This document shows positions 41,717-55,380 of a stretch of DNA of 64,000 nucleotides, piece after piece. Numbering within the stretch: position 1 is the stretch's first letter; each line of letters opens with the position of its first letter. The DNA lies in assembly GCF_001512305.1 (NCBI RefSeq), contig NZ_LNUT01000004.1:444664-508663 (forward strand), given 5' to 3'. The stretch comes from Arthrobacter sp. EPSL27. Lineage in GTDB: Bacteria > Actinomycetota > Actinomycetes > Actinomycetales > Micrococcaceae. The notes below the pieces were generated by a model. That model saw only the letters and a program-made list of their open reading frames with translations, was not told the origin of the DNA and searched no databases. Position numbers and translations under genes: made by a program.

Positions 41717-43033
41717 ATGAAACTGCGCGCTGATCAGACCGGAGACCGTGGACTTCCGATGCCCTTGTGGCTGCAGGGAGCCCTCGAATCCGCGCAGGCT
41801 GCCGTCATCTCCGCCCTGGTGGTGGCCGCCCCGATTGTCGCGGTGTGGGCTACGGCCGGTTTCCAGAACGGCGCCCCCGACGTCCTGGCCCGGCTCGCCG
41901 GCCAGGCGTGGATGCTGATCCACGGCGTTCCGCTGCTCCTCGACACCGCCGGCACCGGCGCCGTCGCGCAGCCCGAATCCGGCGTCCTGTCGCTCACCCC
42001 GCTGGGTCTGACCCTCATCCCGTTCCTCCTCGCCTGGCGCGCCGGCCGGCGGCTGGCCCGGGCGTCCTACACGGACCAGCTCTGGCAGGCGCTGCTCGGC
42101 TCGTGGCTGATGTACGCCGGCTTCGGTCTGGCCACCGGCTTCGTCTGCCGCACGGACGACGTCGGTGTGGGCCTCTGGTCCGCCGCCCTCATCCCGCTGG
42201 TTCCGTTCGGCCTGGGCATGGTGATCGGCGCCCGCCGCGAGGCCGGTTCCTGGAGCCGCCTGATCGGCGTCGACGCCGTGGACTGGCTCGCCCGCACCAG
42301 CCAGCATTCGCGCTGGGCCGGGTCCTACCTGGGGTCCGCCATAAATGCAGGCTTCGTGGCGCTCATGGCCAGCCTGGCCATCAGCTGCGCCCTGCTCGCC
42401 GCCACCATGTTCATCCACTGGAACCTCGTGATCGCGGTGTATGAAGCGCTCGACGCCGGCGCCCTGGGCGGTGCCGTGCTCACCATTGCGCAGCTCGGCT
42501 TCCTCCCCAACCTGGCGGTGTTCGCCCTCGCCTGGACGTCCGGGGCGGGCTTCGCCCTCGGCGTCGGCTCGCACGCCGGGGCGCTGGGCACCGCCGTCGG
42601 GCCGCTGCCATCAATCCCGGTGTTCGCCGCGCTGCCCGCCGGGTCGCTGGACTTCGGAGCGGCCGCGCTGGTGGTGCCCGTCATCGCGGGGACGCTGGCC
42701 GGCTGGTGGTTCCTCCGCGAGGGCGAAAACCACTTCGACGAATGGCTCTCGATCAAGATCCGCGCCCGCTGGTTCACCGCCACGGTTTCCACCGTGGTGC
42801 TCGGCGTGATGGTGGGCGCTGTGGCCGGACTGCTCGCGGCAGGACTCGCCTGGCTGGCCCAGGGTTCCGGCGGCATCGGCCGGCTCACCGACATCGGCCC
42901 GGACCCGCTCACAACGGCACTGTTTGTCGCCGCGGAGGTGGCGGTCGGCGTCGTGATCGGTTACGCCGCCGGACCGTGGCTGGAACGCCAGCAGAAACTG
43001 CGCGAAGCCGACCTCGAGGCCTCGTCCGTCTGA
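41717..43033 (+). CDS. DUF6350 (PerM-like) membrane protein
   Basis: 438 residues from ATG 41717. About ten membrane segments are visible along the whole length, with LTPLGLTLIPFLLAWRAGRRL and LPNLAVFALAWTSGAGFALG typical of DUF6350. The mycobacterial member PerM (Rv0955) sits just before purN and purH and supports cell division under stress. The same neighbour, purN, is here, so orthology to perM is likely though the function in this genus is not known. Confidence 0.85.
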   Translation: MKLRADQTGDRGLPMPLWLQGALESAQAAVISALVVAAPIVAVWATAGFQNGAPDVLARLAGQAWMLIHGVPLLLDTAGTGAVAQPESGVLSLTPLGLTLIPFLLAWRAGRRLARASYTDQLWQALLGSWLMYAGFGLATGFVCRTDDVGVGLWSAALIPLVPFGLGMVIGARREAGSWSRLIGVDAVDWLARTSQHSRWAGSYLGSAINAGFVALMASLAISCALLAATMFIHWNLVIAVYEALDAGALGGAVLTIAQLGFLPNLAVFALAWTSGAGFALGVGSHAGALGTAVGPLPSIPVFAALPAGSLDFGAAALVVPVIAGTLAGWWFLREGENHFDEWLSIKIRARWFTATVSTVVLGVMVGAVAGLLAAGLAWLAQGSGGIGRLTDIGPDPLTTALFVAAEVAVGVVIGYAAGPWLERQQKLREADLEASSV

Positions 43034-43067
43034 CGCCGTCCGGCCCGCGATCCAGCGGAAGTCAGAG

Positions 43068-43508
43068 TCAGCGGAAGCGTGGCAGTGAGTTCTCCAGCTG
43101 GGTCTGGCACTTGGACGCCGCCTGCTGGGTCAGGGCCTGCCGGCTGCACTGCTGGTACTCCCGCACCTGGTTGAAGAACAGGGCCGAGGACACCAGCAGG
43201 AGCACCTGCACGGCCAGCACCACCAGCCCGGAAATGGTCCCGAAGAGCACGAACTTCGATTCCTTGTACCGGGCGTACCGCACCAGCACCATGATGCCCA
43301 GCACCGTCCCGGCCGCCGTCAGGAGCGCGCTCAGCCAGAGGTAATTGATGTCCAGCTGGTAGACGAAGAACGATCCCAGCACGGCCACGATAAAGCTGCG
43401 GAACAGGAGATGGGTCTTGGCCTCGGAGGCCTTGGCCGCATCGCTGAGGGGGTGCGGGCCCTGCTGCCGGCTGCCCGGGCTGCCGGCGGGGTCGTTCGGG
43501 GGATTCAT
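43068..43508 (-). CDS. Hypothetical membrane protein, three TM segments
   Basis: 146 residues from ATG 43508. A polar, Pro/Gly-rich N-terminus (about 1-33) precedes three membrane segments (LLFRSFIVAVLGSFFVY, WLSALLTAAGTVLGIMVLV, FGTISGLVVLAVQVLLLV). The C-terminal tail has two Cys (QQCSRQALTQQAASKCQTQ). No named family is recognised. It is divergent from purN, 39 bases apart, and convergent with DUF6350. Confidence 0.75.
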   Translation of the reverse strand: MNPPNDPAGSPGSRQQGPHPLSDAAKASEAKTHLLFRSFIVAVLGSFFVYQLDINYLWLSALLTAAGTVLGIMVLVRYARYKESKFVLFGTISGLVVLAVQVLLLVSSALFFNQVREYQQCSRQALTQQAASKCQTQLENSLPRFR

Positions 43509-43547
43509 GTTTTCCAGCCTACGCGAGCGTCCCCATAAGCTAGGACC

Positions 43548-44114
43548 ATGCGCATCGTAGTCCTCGTCTCCGGCACCGGCTCCAACCTCCAGGCCGTCAT
43601 CGACGCCGTCAACGAGGGAACGCTCGACGTCGAGATCGCCGCCGTCGGCGCGGACCGGCCCGGCACCTACGGGGTGGAACGCTCCGCCGCCGCCGGCATC
43701 CCCACCTTCGTGGTGGACTTCAAGGCCTACCCGGACCGGGCCGCCTGGAACGCTGCCCTGACCGAAGCCGTGGCCGCCTACTCCCCGGACGTCGTGGTGT
43801 CCTCTGGGTTCATGCGGATTGTGAGCGCGGACTTCATCGACGCGTTCGGCGGCAAATACCTCAACACGCACCCGGCCCTGCTGCCGGCGTTCCCCGGCGC
43901 GCACGGGGTCCGCGATGCCCTCGCCTACGGGGTGAAAGTCACCGGATGCACGGTGCACTGGGCCGACGCCGGAGTGGACACGGGCCCCATCATCGCGCAG
44001 GAAGCCGTGGCGGTGGCCGACGGCGAGACCGAGGAATCCCTGCACGAACGGATCAAGGTGGTGGAGCGCCGGCTCCTGGTCTCCACCCTGGCCTCCCTCG
44101 CCGCTGCGGAGTAG
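43548..44114 (+). CDS. purN: Phosphoribosylglycinamide formyltransferase
   Basis: 188 residues from ATG 43548. Motifs: VSGTGSNLQAVIDAV at the N-terminus, catalytic Asn and His in YLNTHPALLPAFPG, and catalytic Asp in HWADAGVDTGPII. It transfers a formyl group from 10-formyl-THF to GAR in purine synthesis. Full length for PurN. purH, normally adjacent, is 2.7 kb downstream, beyond a collagen-like gene and an MFS gene. Confidence 0.95.
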   Translation: MRIVVLVSGTGSNLQAVIDAVNEGTLDVEIAAVGADRPGTYGVERSAAAGIPTFVVDFKAYPDRAAWNAALTEAVAAYSPDVVVSSGFMRIVSADFIDAFGGKYLNTHPALLPAFPGAHGVRDALAYGVKVTGCTVHWADAGVDTGPIIAQEAVAVADGETEESLHERIKVVERRLLVSTLASLAAAE

Positions 44115-44260
44115 CCGCAACCACACCCAGTCGACTCCCGAATGCTGCCTTGCGGAGGCCGCTGACGATGACAAACGCCAGGTGATTCGGGCTGCTCTGC
44201 CCCCGTTGGGGCCGGATCGTCCGGGCCATTTGGTGGTACCAAGTAGTCCGTCCGGCGAAA

Positions 44261-44311
44261 CCGAGTACTCCACCGAAAAGTCGGGTACTCAAGGGCCAAA
44301 GTCGAGTATTC
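44261..44311 (+). promoter_or_regulatory. Three phased direct repeats upstream of the collagen-like gene
   Basis: CCGAGTACTC (44261), TCGGGTACTC (44281) and TCGAGTATTC (44302) are spaced 20 and 21 bases apart, two helical turns. They end about 30 bases before a possible -10 (TAGTCT, near 44342). This is the pattern of a multi-site activator or repressor. The regulator is unknown. Confidence 0.5.
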
Positions 44312-44387
44312 CAACGCCGGTTCCGCGGGCTTTGGGGGCCGTAGTCTGGCGCAGTCTCATTCGTCTCATGCGCCCCGGGGGTCCATC

Positions 44388-45221
44388 GTGTCTCACTTCA
44401 GCTTTGCCAAAACCAGTCCCAAGATCCTCGGCCTGACTGCCGCCCTGGTTCTCGGTACCGGAGCAATTTCCGCCGCCTACGCCGTCTCGGCCACATCCGG
44501 CACCGGAGAAATCAACGGCTGCTACAACATCAACAACGGCGGTCAACTGAGGGTCCTCGCCGCCGGCGGATCGTGCGATTCCAAGAAGGAAACGGCGATC
44601 TCGTGGAACATGCAAGGTATCCAGGGGCTGCAGGGCCTCGCCGGCCCGCAGGGCATCCAGGGAGAGAACGGGGAGAAGGGCGACACCGGGGCCACCGGGG
44701 AGACCGGTGCGGCCGGCGCCCAGGGGGAGAAGGGGGATACCGGGGAGACCGGTGCGGCCGGCGCCCAGGGGGAGAAGGGCGACACTGGGGAGACCGGTGC
44801 GGCCGGCGCCCAGGGGGAGAAGGGCGATACCGGGGAGACCGGTGCGGCCGGCGCCCAGGGGGAGAAGGGCGACACTGGGGAGACCGGTGCGGCCGGCGCC
44901 CAGGGGGAGAAGGGAGAAATCGGAGCCACCGGCCCGGTTGGACCGGCCGGAGCCATGGGGGCCACCGGTGCCACCGGTGCGGCTGCGTCCACCAGTGTGA
45001 CGGTGGCCTCCGCCAGCGGAACGACGGCACTGACCGTCTCGGCGTCGTGCCCCGCAGGCAAGACGGCCGTGTCGGGAGGCTACTCGCTCGGCTCGACCAC
45101 GGGCAACAACGCAGCCACGGCGAGCCAGCCGATCACGGACGCCAACGGCACACCCACCGGCTGGACCGTCACCCAGAAAACCGCGACGGCCATGACGGTC
45201 TACGTCACCTGCATCCAGTAG
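44388..45221 (+). CDS. Secreted collagen-like (Gly-X-Y) protein
   Basis: 277 residues from GTG 44388. N-terminal signal peptide (LGLTAALVLGTGAISAAYA), then a short globular segment with two Cys, then an uninterrupted Gly-X-Y region (about 77-199) including four identical 15-residue units GEKGDTGETGAAGAQ, and a C-terminal non-collagen domain with SCPAGKTAVSGGYSLG. It should form a collagen-like triple helix on the surface or outside the cell. No sortase signal or membrane anchor is seen. Three phased repeats upstream suggest regulated expression. Confidence 0.88.
   Translation: MSHFSFAKTSPKILGLTAALVLGTGAISAAYAVSATSGTGEINGCYNINNGGQLRVLAAGGSCDSKKETAISWNMQGIQGLQGLAGPQGIQGENGEKGDTGATGETGAAGAQGEKGDTGETGAAGAQGEKGDTGETGAAGAQGEKGDTGETGAAGAQGEKGDTGETGAAGAQGEKGEIGATGPVGPAGAMGATGATGAAASTSVTVASASGTTALTVSASCPAGKTAVSGGYSLGSTTGNNAATASQPITDANGTPTGWTVTQKTATAMTVYVTCIQ
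44670..44903 (+). repeat. 45-bp tandem repeats in the collagen-like gene
   Basis: One 54-bp variant (44670) is followed by four 45-bp units at 44724, 44769, 44814 and 44859. The second and fourth share GACACTGGG while the first and third share GATACCGGG, so a 90-bp higher-order unit was probably duplicated. Confidence 0.92.
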
Positions 45222-45234
45222 CGAACGCCCGGAT

Positions 45235-45289
45235 GCTCTCTCACTTTTGGCTGCTTTGAGGCCCTCAAAGCAGCCAAAAGTGAGAGAGC
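45235..45289 (+). terminator. 26-bp perfect hairpin between convergent genes
   Basis: Arms 45235-45260 and 45264-45289 are exact complements with a 3-base loop. It lies between the collagen-like gene (ends 45221) and the MFS gene (ends 45340), so it probably ends transcription from both sides. Confidence 0.75.
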
Positions 45290-45339
45290 GTCCTGGGTGC
45301 CGGGCGGCGGAAACCGGCCCTCGAAAGCCCCCGGCGGCG

Positions 45340-46692
45340 TTACTCGAGGTGGCGCTGCTTGGTCTCCGGGGCGAAGAATGCCATCCACAGCACGCTCAGC
45401 AGCACCAGCACACCGGCGATCGCGAACGAGGTTGCCAGCCCCAGCTGCGGCCACAGGAACGCCGCGAAGATCAGCGGGCCGAAGCCGGCGCCGAGCCGGG
45501 AGAAGGTGGACGCCCAGCCGAAGCCCGAGCCGCGCAGCTCCGTCGGATACAGCTCCGAGACGTACGCGTAGAGCACCGGGATGGCCACCTGCACCACAAA
45601 GCCGAAAACCAGCAGCCAGAACACGGCCGCCGTCGGGATGTCCACCACAAACGCGACGATCACCAGCGTCAGCGCGGACAGCGGGCCGGTGATCGCCAGG
45701 ATCCACTTCCGGCCCACGCGCTCCACCAGCAGCGCCGCCACCACCACGCCCAGGAGTCCGACGGCGGCCATGGAGGCGGTGGTGAGGAACGCCTTGTACT
45801 CCTCGAAGCCGGCGCCGATCAGGATCCGCGGCATCCACGTCAGCGACAGGTAGTAGACCAGCAGGATGCTGAAGAACAGGGACCAGGCCGCCGTCGTGAT
45901 TTTCCAGTCGTACTGCCAGAGCCGGCGCAGCTGGGTCCAGGCGCTGCCGGCGGACAGCCGCGGGGCGTCCTTCGCCTCCGGCAGGCTGTAGGCGCGGGGC
46001 TCGGCGCCGGTGGCCGAGACGAGGTCGTCGATCACCTTCGCGGCCTCCTCCCGCCGGCCCTTGCGGATGAGGAAGAGCGGGGATTCGGGGACGCTGCGGC
46101 GGACCCAGAACACCAGCAGCGCCGGCAGCACCATCACCAGCATCGTCAGCCGCCAGTCGCCATACAGGGCCACCAGCCCGGCGGAGACGAACCCGCACAG
46201 CGCGGCGCCGACCGGCCACCAGCCGTCCATTGCGGTGAGGACCTTGCCGCGCTGCTTGCGGGGCGTGAACTCGCCCACCAGCGCGTAGTCCACCGGGATG
46301 CAGCCGCCCAGGCCGAACCCTGCCATAAACCGGAAGACGCAGAACCAGATGAAGTCGGGGGAGAAGGCGCCCAGCACGGTGAAGACGGAGAAGATCAGCA
46401 GGGTGGCGGTGAACGCCTTTTTGCGCCCGATGGTGTCCGCGATGGTGCCCCAGATGAAGGCGCCCAGGGCCATGCCGATCAGGTTCGAGGTGCCGATCCA
46501 GGCGGCCTCGCCCGGGCTGAGGGACCAGTGCTTGGACAGCAGCGGGATCAGGATTCCGTTGAGGGTGACGTCCCAGGCGTCGAACATAAAGCCCAGGCCG
46601 CCGATCAGGAAGATCCGGCCCTGCACCTTCCAGCGCCAGGGCAGGTCCTGGACCACCTGTTCGCCGCTGGGCACAGTGGTGTACGTATTCAT
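45340..46692 (-). CDS. MFS transporter (sugar/aromatic-acid porter type)
   Basis: 450 residues from ATG 46692. Twelve membrane segments expected. Motifs: [54 protein letters not shown] and [14 protein letters not shown], which fit the sugar-porter/AAHS side of the MFS. The start is preceded by CAGGAGGCTGAG on the minus strand. Substrate unknown. It sits between purN and purH on the opposite strand, which is atypical. Confidence 0.87.
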   Translation of the reverse strand: MNTYTTVPSGEQVVQDLPWRWKVQGRIFLIGGLGFMFDAWDVTLNGILIPLLSKHWSLSPGEAAWIGTSNLIGMALGAFIWGTIADTIGRKKAFTATLLIFSVFTVLGAFSPDFIWFCVFRFMAGFGLGGCIPVDYALVGEFTPRKQRGKVLTAMDGWWPVGAALCGFVSAGLVALYGDWRLTMLVMVLPALLVFWVRRSVPESPLFLIRKGRREEAAKVIDDLVSATGAEPRAYSLPEAKDAPRLSAGSAWTQLRRLWQYDWKITTAAWSLFFSILLVYYLSLTWMPRILIGAGFEEYKAFLTTASMAAVGLLGVVVAALLVERVGRKWILAITGPLSALTLVIVAFVVDIPTAAVFWLLVFGFVVQVAIPVLYAYVSELYPTELRGSGFGWASTFSRLGAGFGPLIFAAFLWPQLGLATSFAIAGVLVLLSVLWMAFFAPETKQRHLE

Positions 46693-46844
46693 CTCAGCCT
46701 CCTGGGGAAAACTCTACGTGGCCGGGCCCGCCGGCGGTGCGTGCTTCATACTCCGGCGCGCGGGAAGGTGCGGCGCGCCGACGCGATAAACTGGCCGCAT
46801 CCCCACCACCCGCGGCCCCGCCGCGATATAAGACGGAGACTTTT

Positions 46845-48530
46845 GTGAGCTTCACGCAGCTTGACCGTGTATCCATCGACCGTGTCCCCATCCGCCGGGC
46901 CCTGATTTCGGTCTACGACAAGACCGGTCTGGAGGAGCTCGCGCGGGGCCTGCACGACGCCGGCGTGAAGATCGTATCCACCGGCTCCACCGCCAAGAAG
47001 ATCGCCGCCGCGGGCATCCCGGTCCAGGAAGTCGAGGAAGTCACCGGCTCCCCGGAGATGCTGGACGGCCGCGTCAAGACCCTGCACCCGCGCGTCCACG
47101 GCGGCATCCTCGCCGACCGCCGCGTCCCGGCCCACATGGACACGCTCGCGTCGATGGACATCGAACCGTTCGACCTCGTCGTCGTCAACCTCTACCCGTT
47201 CGTGGAGACGGTGAAGTCCGGCGCCGCGCAGGACGACGTCGTCGAGCAGATCGACATCGGCGGCCCCGCCATGGTGCGTTCCGCCGCGAAGAACCACGCC
47301 GCCGTCGCGATTGTGGTGGACCCGTCCTCGTACCACGACGTGGTGGCGGCCGCCGCTTCCGGCGGGTTTGACCTGAAGGCCCGACGGCGGCTGGCCGCCA
47401 AGGCGTTCGCGCACACCGCCACCTACGACACCGCCGTGGCCAGCTGGACCGCCAGCCAGTTCCTCGACGAGGACGGCGACGGCGTCATCGACTGGCCCGC
47501 GTACGCCGGCCTGGCGCTGGAGCGCTCCGAGGTGCTGCGCTACGGCGAGAACCCGCACCAGCAGGCCGCCCTCTACGTGGACAAGGCCGCCCCGGCCGGC
47601 ATCGCGCAGGCCGACCAGTTGCACGGCAAGGCCATGAGCTACAACAACTTTGTCGACGCCGACGCCGCCCTGCGCGCCGCGTTCGACTTCGCCGAGCCCG
47701 CCGTGGCCATCATCAAGCACGCCAACCCGTGCGGTGTGGCCGTGGGATCCGCCTCCGCGGCGGACCCGATCGCGGACGCGCACGCCAAGGCCCACGCCTG
47801 CGACCCGGTCTCCGCGTTCGGCGGCGTGATCGCGGCGAACCGCACGGTCACCGCCGGCATGGCCCGGACCGTCGCCGGCATCTTCACCGAGGTGGTGATT
47901 GCCCCGGGCTTCGAGGACGAGGCCGTGGAGATCCTGTCCAAGAAGAAGAACATCCGTCTGCTCGCCCTGCCCGAGGGCTACGGCCGCTACCCCTCCGAAA
48001 TCCGGCAGGTCTCCGGCGGTGTGCTGGTGCAGATGTCGGACCGCGTGGACGCCGACGGCGACAACCCCGCCAATTGGACCCTCGCCGCCGGTGAGGCCGC
48101 CGACGCCGACACCCTGGCCGACCTCGCCTTCGCGTGGACCGCCTGCCGCGCCGCCAAGTCCAACGCCATCCTGCTGGCTGCCAACGGCGCTGCCGTGGGC
48201 ATTGGCATGGGCCAGGTCAACCGGCTCGATTCCTGCAAGCTTGCTGTTGAGCGGGCCAACTCACTGGGTGTGGCCGTGGATTCCGCGGTGGAGGGCGCCG
48301 GCGGTGCAGCCAACGCTGACGCGGCGGGCGCGCCGGAGCGTGCGCGCGGCGCCGTGGCGGCCTCGGACGCGTTCTTCCCGTTCGCCGACGGCCTGCAGAT
48401 CCTGATCGACGCCGGCGTCCGCGCCGTGGTCCAGCCCGGCGGCTCGGTCCGCGACGACGAGGTCATCGCGGCAGCCAACGCCGCAGGCATCACCATGTAC
48501 TTCACCGGCGCCCGGCACTTCTTCCACTAG
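46845..48530 (+). CDS. purH: Bifunctional AICAR transformylase / IMP cyclohydrolase
   Basis: 561 residues from GTG 46845 behind GACGGAGAC. The N-terminal IMPCH domain has [19 protein letters not shown] and STGSTAKKI, with [15 protein letters not shown]. The C-terminal AICAR transformylase domain has [13 protein letters not shown], catalytic Lys-His in [11 protein letters not shown], and [12 protein letters not shown] near the end. It performs the last two steps of IMP synthesis. A few residues (about 495-515, [15 protein letters not shown]) are an Ala-rich insertion. It ends at a strong terminator 80 bases later. Confidence 0.95.
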   Translation: MSFTQLDRVSIDRVPIRRALISVYDKTGLEELARGLHDAGVKIVSTGSTAKKIAAAGIPVQEVEEVTGSPEMLDGRVKTLHPRVHGGILADRRVPAHMDTLASMDIEPFDLVVVNLYPFVETVKSGAAQDDVVEQIDIGGPAMVRSAAKNHAAVAIVVDPSSYHDVVAAAASGGFDLKARRRLAAKAFAHTATYDTAVASWTASQFLDEDGDGVIDWPAYAGLALERSEVLRYGENPHQQAALYVDKAAPAGIAQADQLHGKAMSYNNFVDADAALRAAFDFAEPAVAIIKHANPCGVAVGSASAADPIADAHAKAHACDPVSAFGGVIAANRTVTAGMARTVAGIFTEVVIAPGFEDEAVEILSKKKNIRLLALPEGYGRYPSEIRQVSGGVLVQMSDRVDADGDNPANWTLAAGEAADADTLADLAFAWTACRAAKSNAILLAANGAAVGIGMGQVNRLDSCKLAVERANSLGVAVDSAVEGAGGAANADAAGAPERARGAVAASDAFFPFADGLQILIDAGVRAVVQPGGSVRDDEVIAAANAAGITMYFTGARHFFH

Positions 48531-48608
48531 CGCCAACGCAGGCGCGGCGGCCGCCGTCGGGCTCTGCGGGCACGCGGTGGGGCATGCGCCCGGGGACGTA
48601 CAAAGAAG

Positions 48609-48648
48609 GGACATGTCCTCCCTTCCCGGGAGGACATGTCCATTTTTT
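48609..48648 (+). terminator. Rho-independent terminator of purH
   Basis: A 14-bp stem (48609-48622 with 48628-48641) closes on a 5-base loop and is followed by ATTTTTTG. The arms contain the palindrome GGACATGTCC; partial copies of this (GGCATATGTCC, GGGCATGTCC) recur downstream to about 48710. Confidence 0.9.
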
Positions 48649-48754
48649 GTGGCCACGACCGGGCATATAGGGCATATGTCCAGTCTTGGGCGGGTGCGGA
48701 GGGCATGTCCTGTGGAACCGGGGGAGTAGTTGCACCCGGTGCCCCTCCCGCACG

Positions 48755-48786
48755 CAAAAGCGGGGCCACCTGGGCCCATCCCCGCT
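48755..48786 (-). terminator. Terminator of the serine protease gene
   Basis: On the minus strand AGCGGGG and CCCCGCT pair around an internal TGGGCCCA palindrome and are followed by TTTTG. About 50 bases after the protease stop codon. Confidence 0.65.
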
Positions 48787-48837
48787 GCTGGAGATGGGCC
48801 TCGAGTGACCCCGCGCTTGTGTGGCTGGGTGCAAGTC

Positions 48838-49842
48838 CTAGGCGGCAGAGGATGCGCTGCTGTAGGCCTGCTGGATGACGGAGCCCCAGTACGGGCCGTA
48901 CATCGTGGTGGACTTGCTGCCGTAGCCGTAGCTGTTGACCGAGTTCTGGTAGCCGGTGGAGCTGGTGCCGATGAACCACGGGCCGCCCGAGGAACCGCCG
49001 GTCATGTTGCACGGGATGCCCTGGCTGTTGAACTGCGGGTTGTACGGGTCGTTCGTGGCGGTGCCGCTGCAGCTCTTGAGGGATTCGCCGTCGAAGGGCC
49101 GTGCGGCGGGGTAGCCGAAGGCCTTGTAGGTGAGGCCGCGGGCGGCGTTGAACTGCACGCCGGAGGCGCCCACCACGTCGGCGAGCCGCTGGCCGTTGAG
49201 GGTGTTCATCACCGCGAAGCCGGTGTCGTAGGTCATGTCGCCGCCGGAGCTCCACTGGGTGGGTGCGTACAGGGCCTTGGCCGTCCACATGCCGTACGGT
49301 GCCGAGCCGTTGAGGTAGGCCGGGACGAACGTGAACTTGGTGGCGAAGGCACCCGGGCCCTCGTTGAGGCAGTGGCCCGCCGTCGACACCGTGCTCTTGT
49401 TTGTGGAGGACACAGAGTTGCCCGAGCAGACGTAGTTGGTGCCGCCCAGGGTGAAGAACACCTTGCCGATGTGCTTGACCGGGGTCTCGCTGGCGTTCGC
49501 CTTCGTGTCCACGGCCTTGGCCTGCTGCTGCGGGGCCTGCACCTCGACGGTGGCGGGCGCTCCGGCCTCCGCCGGGCGGTTCAGGCCGGCCTTCGAGTTC
49601 GCGCTGCGCTGCAGGGCCCTTTCGGCCAGGACGTCGCCAGGGATGGCGTTGCGCATCCGCTCGGCGGTCCAGTATTCCGCTCCGCCGGTCTCGACGACGG
49701 TGTGGCTGGTGACCCCCGACGTTTCGGCCGGTGCCTTGCCGGATCCCGGGGCGGCGTTCGCTGCGCCCGCGGCGCTCAGTGCCAGCAGCGCCGCGGCCGA
49801 GAGGCTGAGAAGGCTGGTGGCCAGAGTCTTGGGTGTTCTCAT
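48838..49842 (-). CDS. Secreted trypsin-like (V8/S1) serine protease
   Basis: 334 residues from ATG 49842. Signal peptide about 1-30 (LLALSAAGAANA). A propeptide-like region (about 31-120) precedes the S1 fold. Catalytic triad: His157 (STAGHC), Asp206 (MTYDTGFAV), Ser285 (TGGSSGGPW). The two-Cys His loop and CSG at about 257 give possible disulfides. It is an extracellular protease, probably nutritional; the lack of a second catalytic domain makes it a simple family member. Its own promoter and terminator flank it. Confidence 0.9.
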   Translation of the reverse strand: MRTPKTLATSLLSLSAAALLALSAAGAANAAPGSGKAPAETSGVTSHTVVETGGAEYWTAERMRNAIPGDVLAERALQRSANSKAGLNRPAEAGAPATVEVQAPQQQAKAVDTKANASETPVKHIGKVFFTLGGTNYVCSGNSVSSTNKSTVSTAGHCLNEGPGAFATKFTFVPAYLNGSAPYGMWTAKALYAPTQWSSGGDMTYDTGFAVMNTLNGQRLADVVGASGVQFNAARGLTYKAFGYPAARPFDGESLKSCSGTATNDPYNPQFNSQGIPCNMTGGSSGGPWFIGTSSTGYQNSVNSYGYGSKSTTMYGPYWGSVIQQAYSSASSAA

Positions 49843-49901
49843 GGGTGTCCTAACCGGTGGAATGCGGGGCGGCCGCCTCTGGCGGCCGCGGTGATGGAAC
49901 G

Positions 49902-49930
49902 AAACTACGGGACATTGACGGGCGTGTAAA
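49902..49930 (-). promoter_or_regulatory. Predicted promoter of the protease gene
   Basis: Minus strand TTTACA (49930-49925), 17-base spacer, TAGTTT (49907-49902). A hairpin with GCGGCCGC arms lies in the leader, near 49870-49890. Confidence 0.5.
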
Positions 49931-50037
49931 GCATTTTGTCAATTCTTGTCACAGCACGTTGCTGCCGTCACGGAGCCGGGAGCGCACGACGCCGGTAGGC
50001 GGCAACGCTGCTCCCTCGGGTAAGTTAGGGGTGTTGA

Positions 50038-52308
<2,271 letters not shown>

Positions 52309-52340
52309 CACGTCCCCGGCCGGCGTCCAGCCGGCTCCAA

Positions 52341-52385
52341 AACGCCAGAGGGCGCACCGGATTTTCCGGTGCGCCCTCCGGCGTT
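52341..52385 (+). terminator. Terminator of icd
   Basis: A 13-bp stem (52349-52361 with 52365-52377) with a TTT loop is enclosed by an outer AACGCC/GGCGTT helix. It lies 32 bases after the icd stop codon. Confidence 0.85.
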
Positions 52386-52441
52386 TCCGGGTCCGTCGCG
52401 CCGGACGGCTGTTGCCTGCGCGGGTGAGGTCACCTAGGGTG

Positions 52442-52455
52442 CTAAGCAAGCTTAG
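52442..52455 (+). promoter_or_regulatory. Palindrome CTAAGCAAGCTTAG upstream of katE
   Basis: A perfect 14-bp palindrome, followed by five T, 66 bases before the catalase start. It could be an operator or a short terminator; the first is preferred because icd already has a terminator. Confidence 0.4.
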
Positions 52456-52520
52456 TTTTTGTCCGCGGTGCCGCACGGCCCACCGTCGAAGCTGGGCTTG
52501 CCTACCTGAGGAGTCATCCC

Positions 52521-54734
<2,214 letters not shown>

Positions 54735-54770
54735 AGGGCCGGCACCGGCAACCGGTCAGCCGGAATGAAG

Positions 54771-54802
54771 AAGGGAGGAGCCCGCGGGCTCCTCCCTTTT
54801 TC
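54771..54802 (+). terminator. Rho-independent terminator of katE
   Basis: AAGGGAGGAGCCC and GGGCTCCTCCCTT form a 13-bp stem, followed by TTTTTC. It lies 37 bases after the katE stop codon. Confidence 0.9.
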
Positions 54803-54837
54803 ATGTTCCCGCCGGCCGGCGGTGTCTAGCAGTACCT

Positions 54838-55380
54838 CTAGCCGTCTTTGCCTTTGCCTTTGCTCTTTGGCTTCCCGCTGTCAGGGGCGGGCGCGGGTGC
54901 GACGGCGGGCGGGGGTGCCGCCGCTGCGGCCGCTGCGGCCGCTGCGGCCGCTGCGGCGGCTTCGGCCTGGGCGGCAGCGGCCGCAGCGGCCTGCGCTGCA
55001 GCTTCCTGGACCGCCCGTTCCTGCTCGGCGGCGACCCGGGCAGCTTCGGCTTCGGCCTGCCGGGCGTTGAGGTCGGCCCGGACGGCGTCGACGGACTTCT
55101 GGATGCTTTGGTGCCGTTTGAAGGACACCTCGCCGCGGGCCGCCGCCTCGTCCAGCTGCAGCTTGAGCTCGTCGAGGTGCTTCAGCGACGTTGCGGTGTC
55201 ATCGGCTGCGGCCGCCTCGGTGACGGACAGGACCAGGGACTGCAGCTGCCGGGCCGCGTCCCGGTCCAGGTCGGGCGCCGCGGTGCAGCCGGCCAGGGCG
55301 GCGGTGAGCAGTACCGTGCCGAGGACCCAGCCCGCGAGATGCGGCCGGATGCGGTTGGGGTGCGGGGAGGTCAGGTTCAT
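54838..55380 (-). CDS. Ala-rich lipoprotein
   Basis: 180 residues from ATG 55380, overlapping the kinase stop (ATGA). Lipobox LTAALAGC near residue 30. The middle (about 40-120) is a predicted coiled coil with LKHLDELKLQLDEAAARGEV and VRADLNARQAEAEAARVAAEQE. A long Ala tract (about 135-160) made by 9-bp GCGGCCGCT repeats precedes a Pro-Ala segment and a basic end (GKPKSKGKGKDG). Tail and coiled coil suggest reach through the cell wall. The kinase overlap suggests that it is a partner or substrate. Confidence 0.7.
   Translation of the reverse strand: MNLTSPHPNRIRPHLAGWVLGTVLLTAALAGCTAAPDLDRDAARQLQSLVLSVTEAAAADDTATSLKHLDELKLQLDEAAARGEVSFKRHQSIQKSVDAVRADLNARQAEAEAARVAAEQERAVQEAAAQAAAAAAAQAEAAAAAAAAAAAAAAAPPPAVAPAPAPDSGKPKSKGKGKDG

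Noticed and set aside
46740..46844. ZTP (pfl) riboswitch before purH
   Set aside because: No conserved pfl motif and only about 150 bases between the divergent starts.
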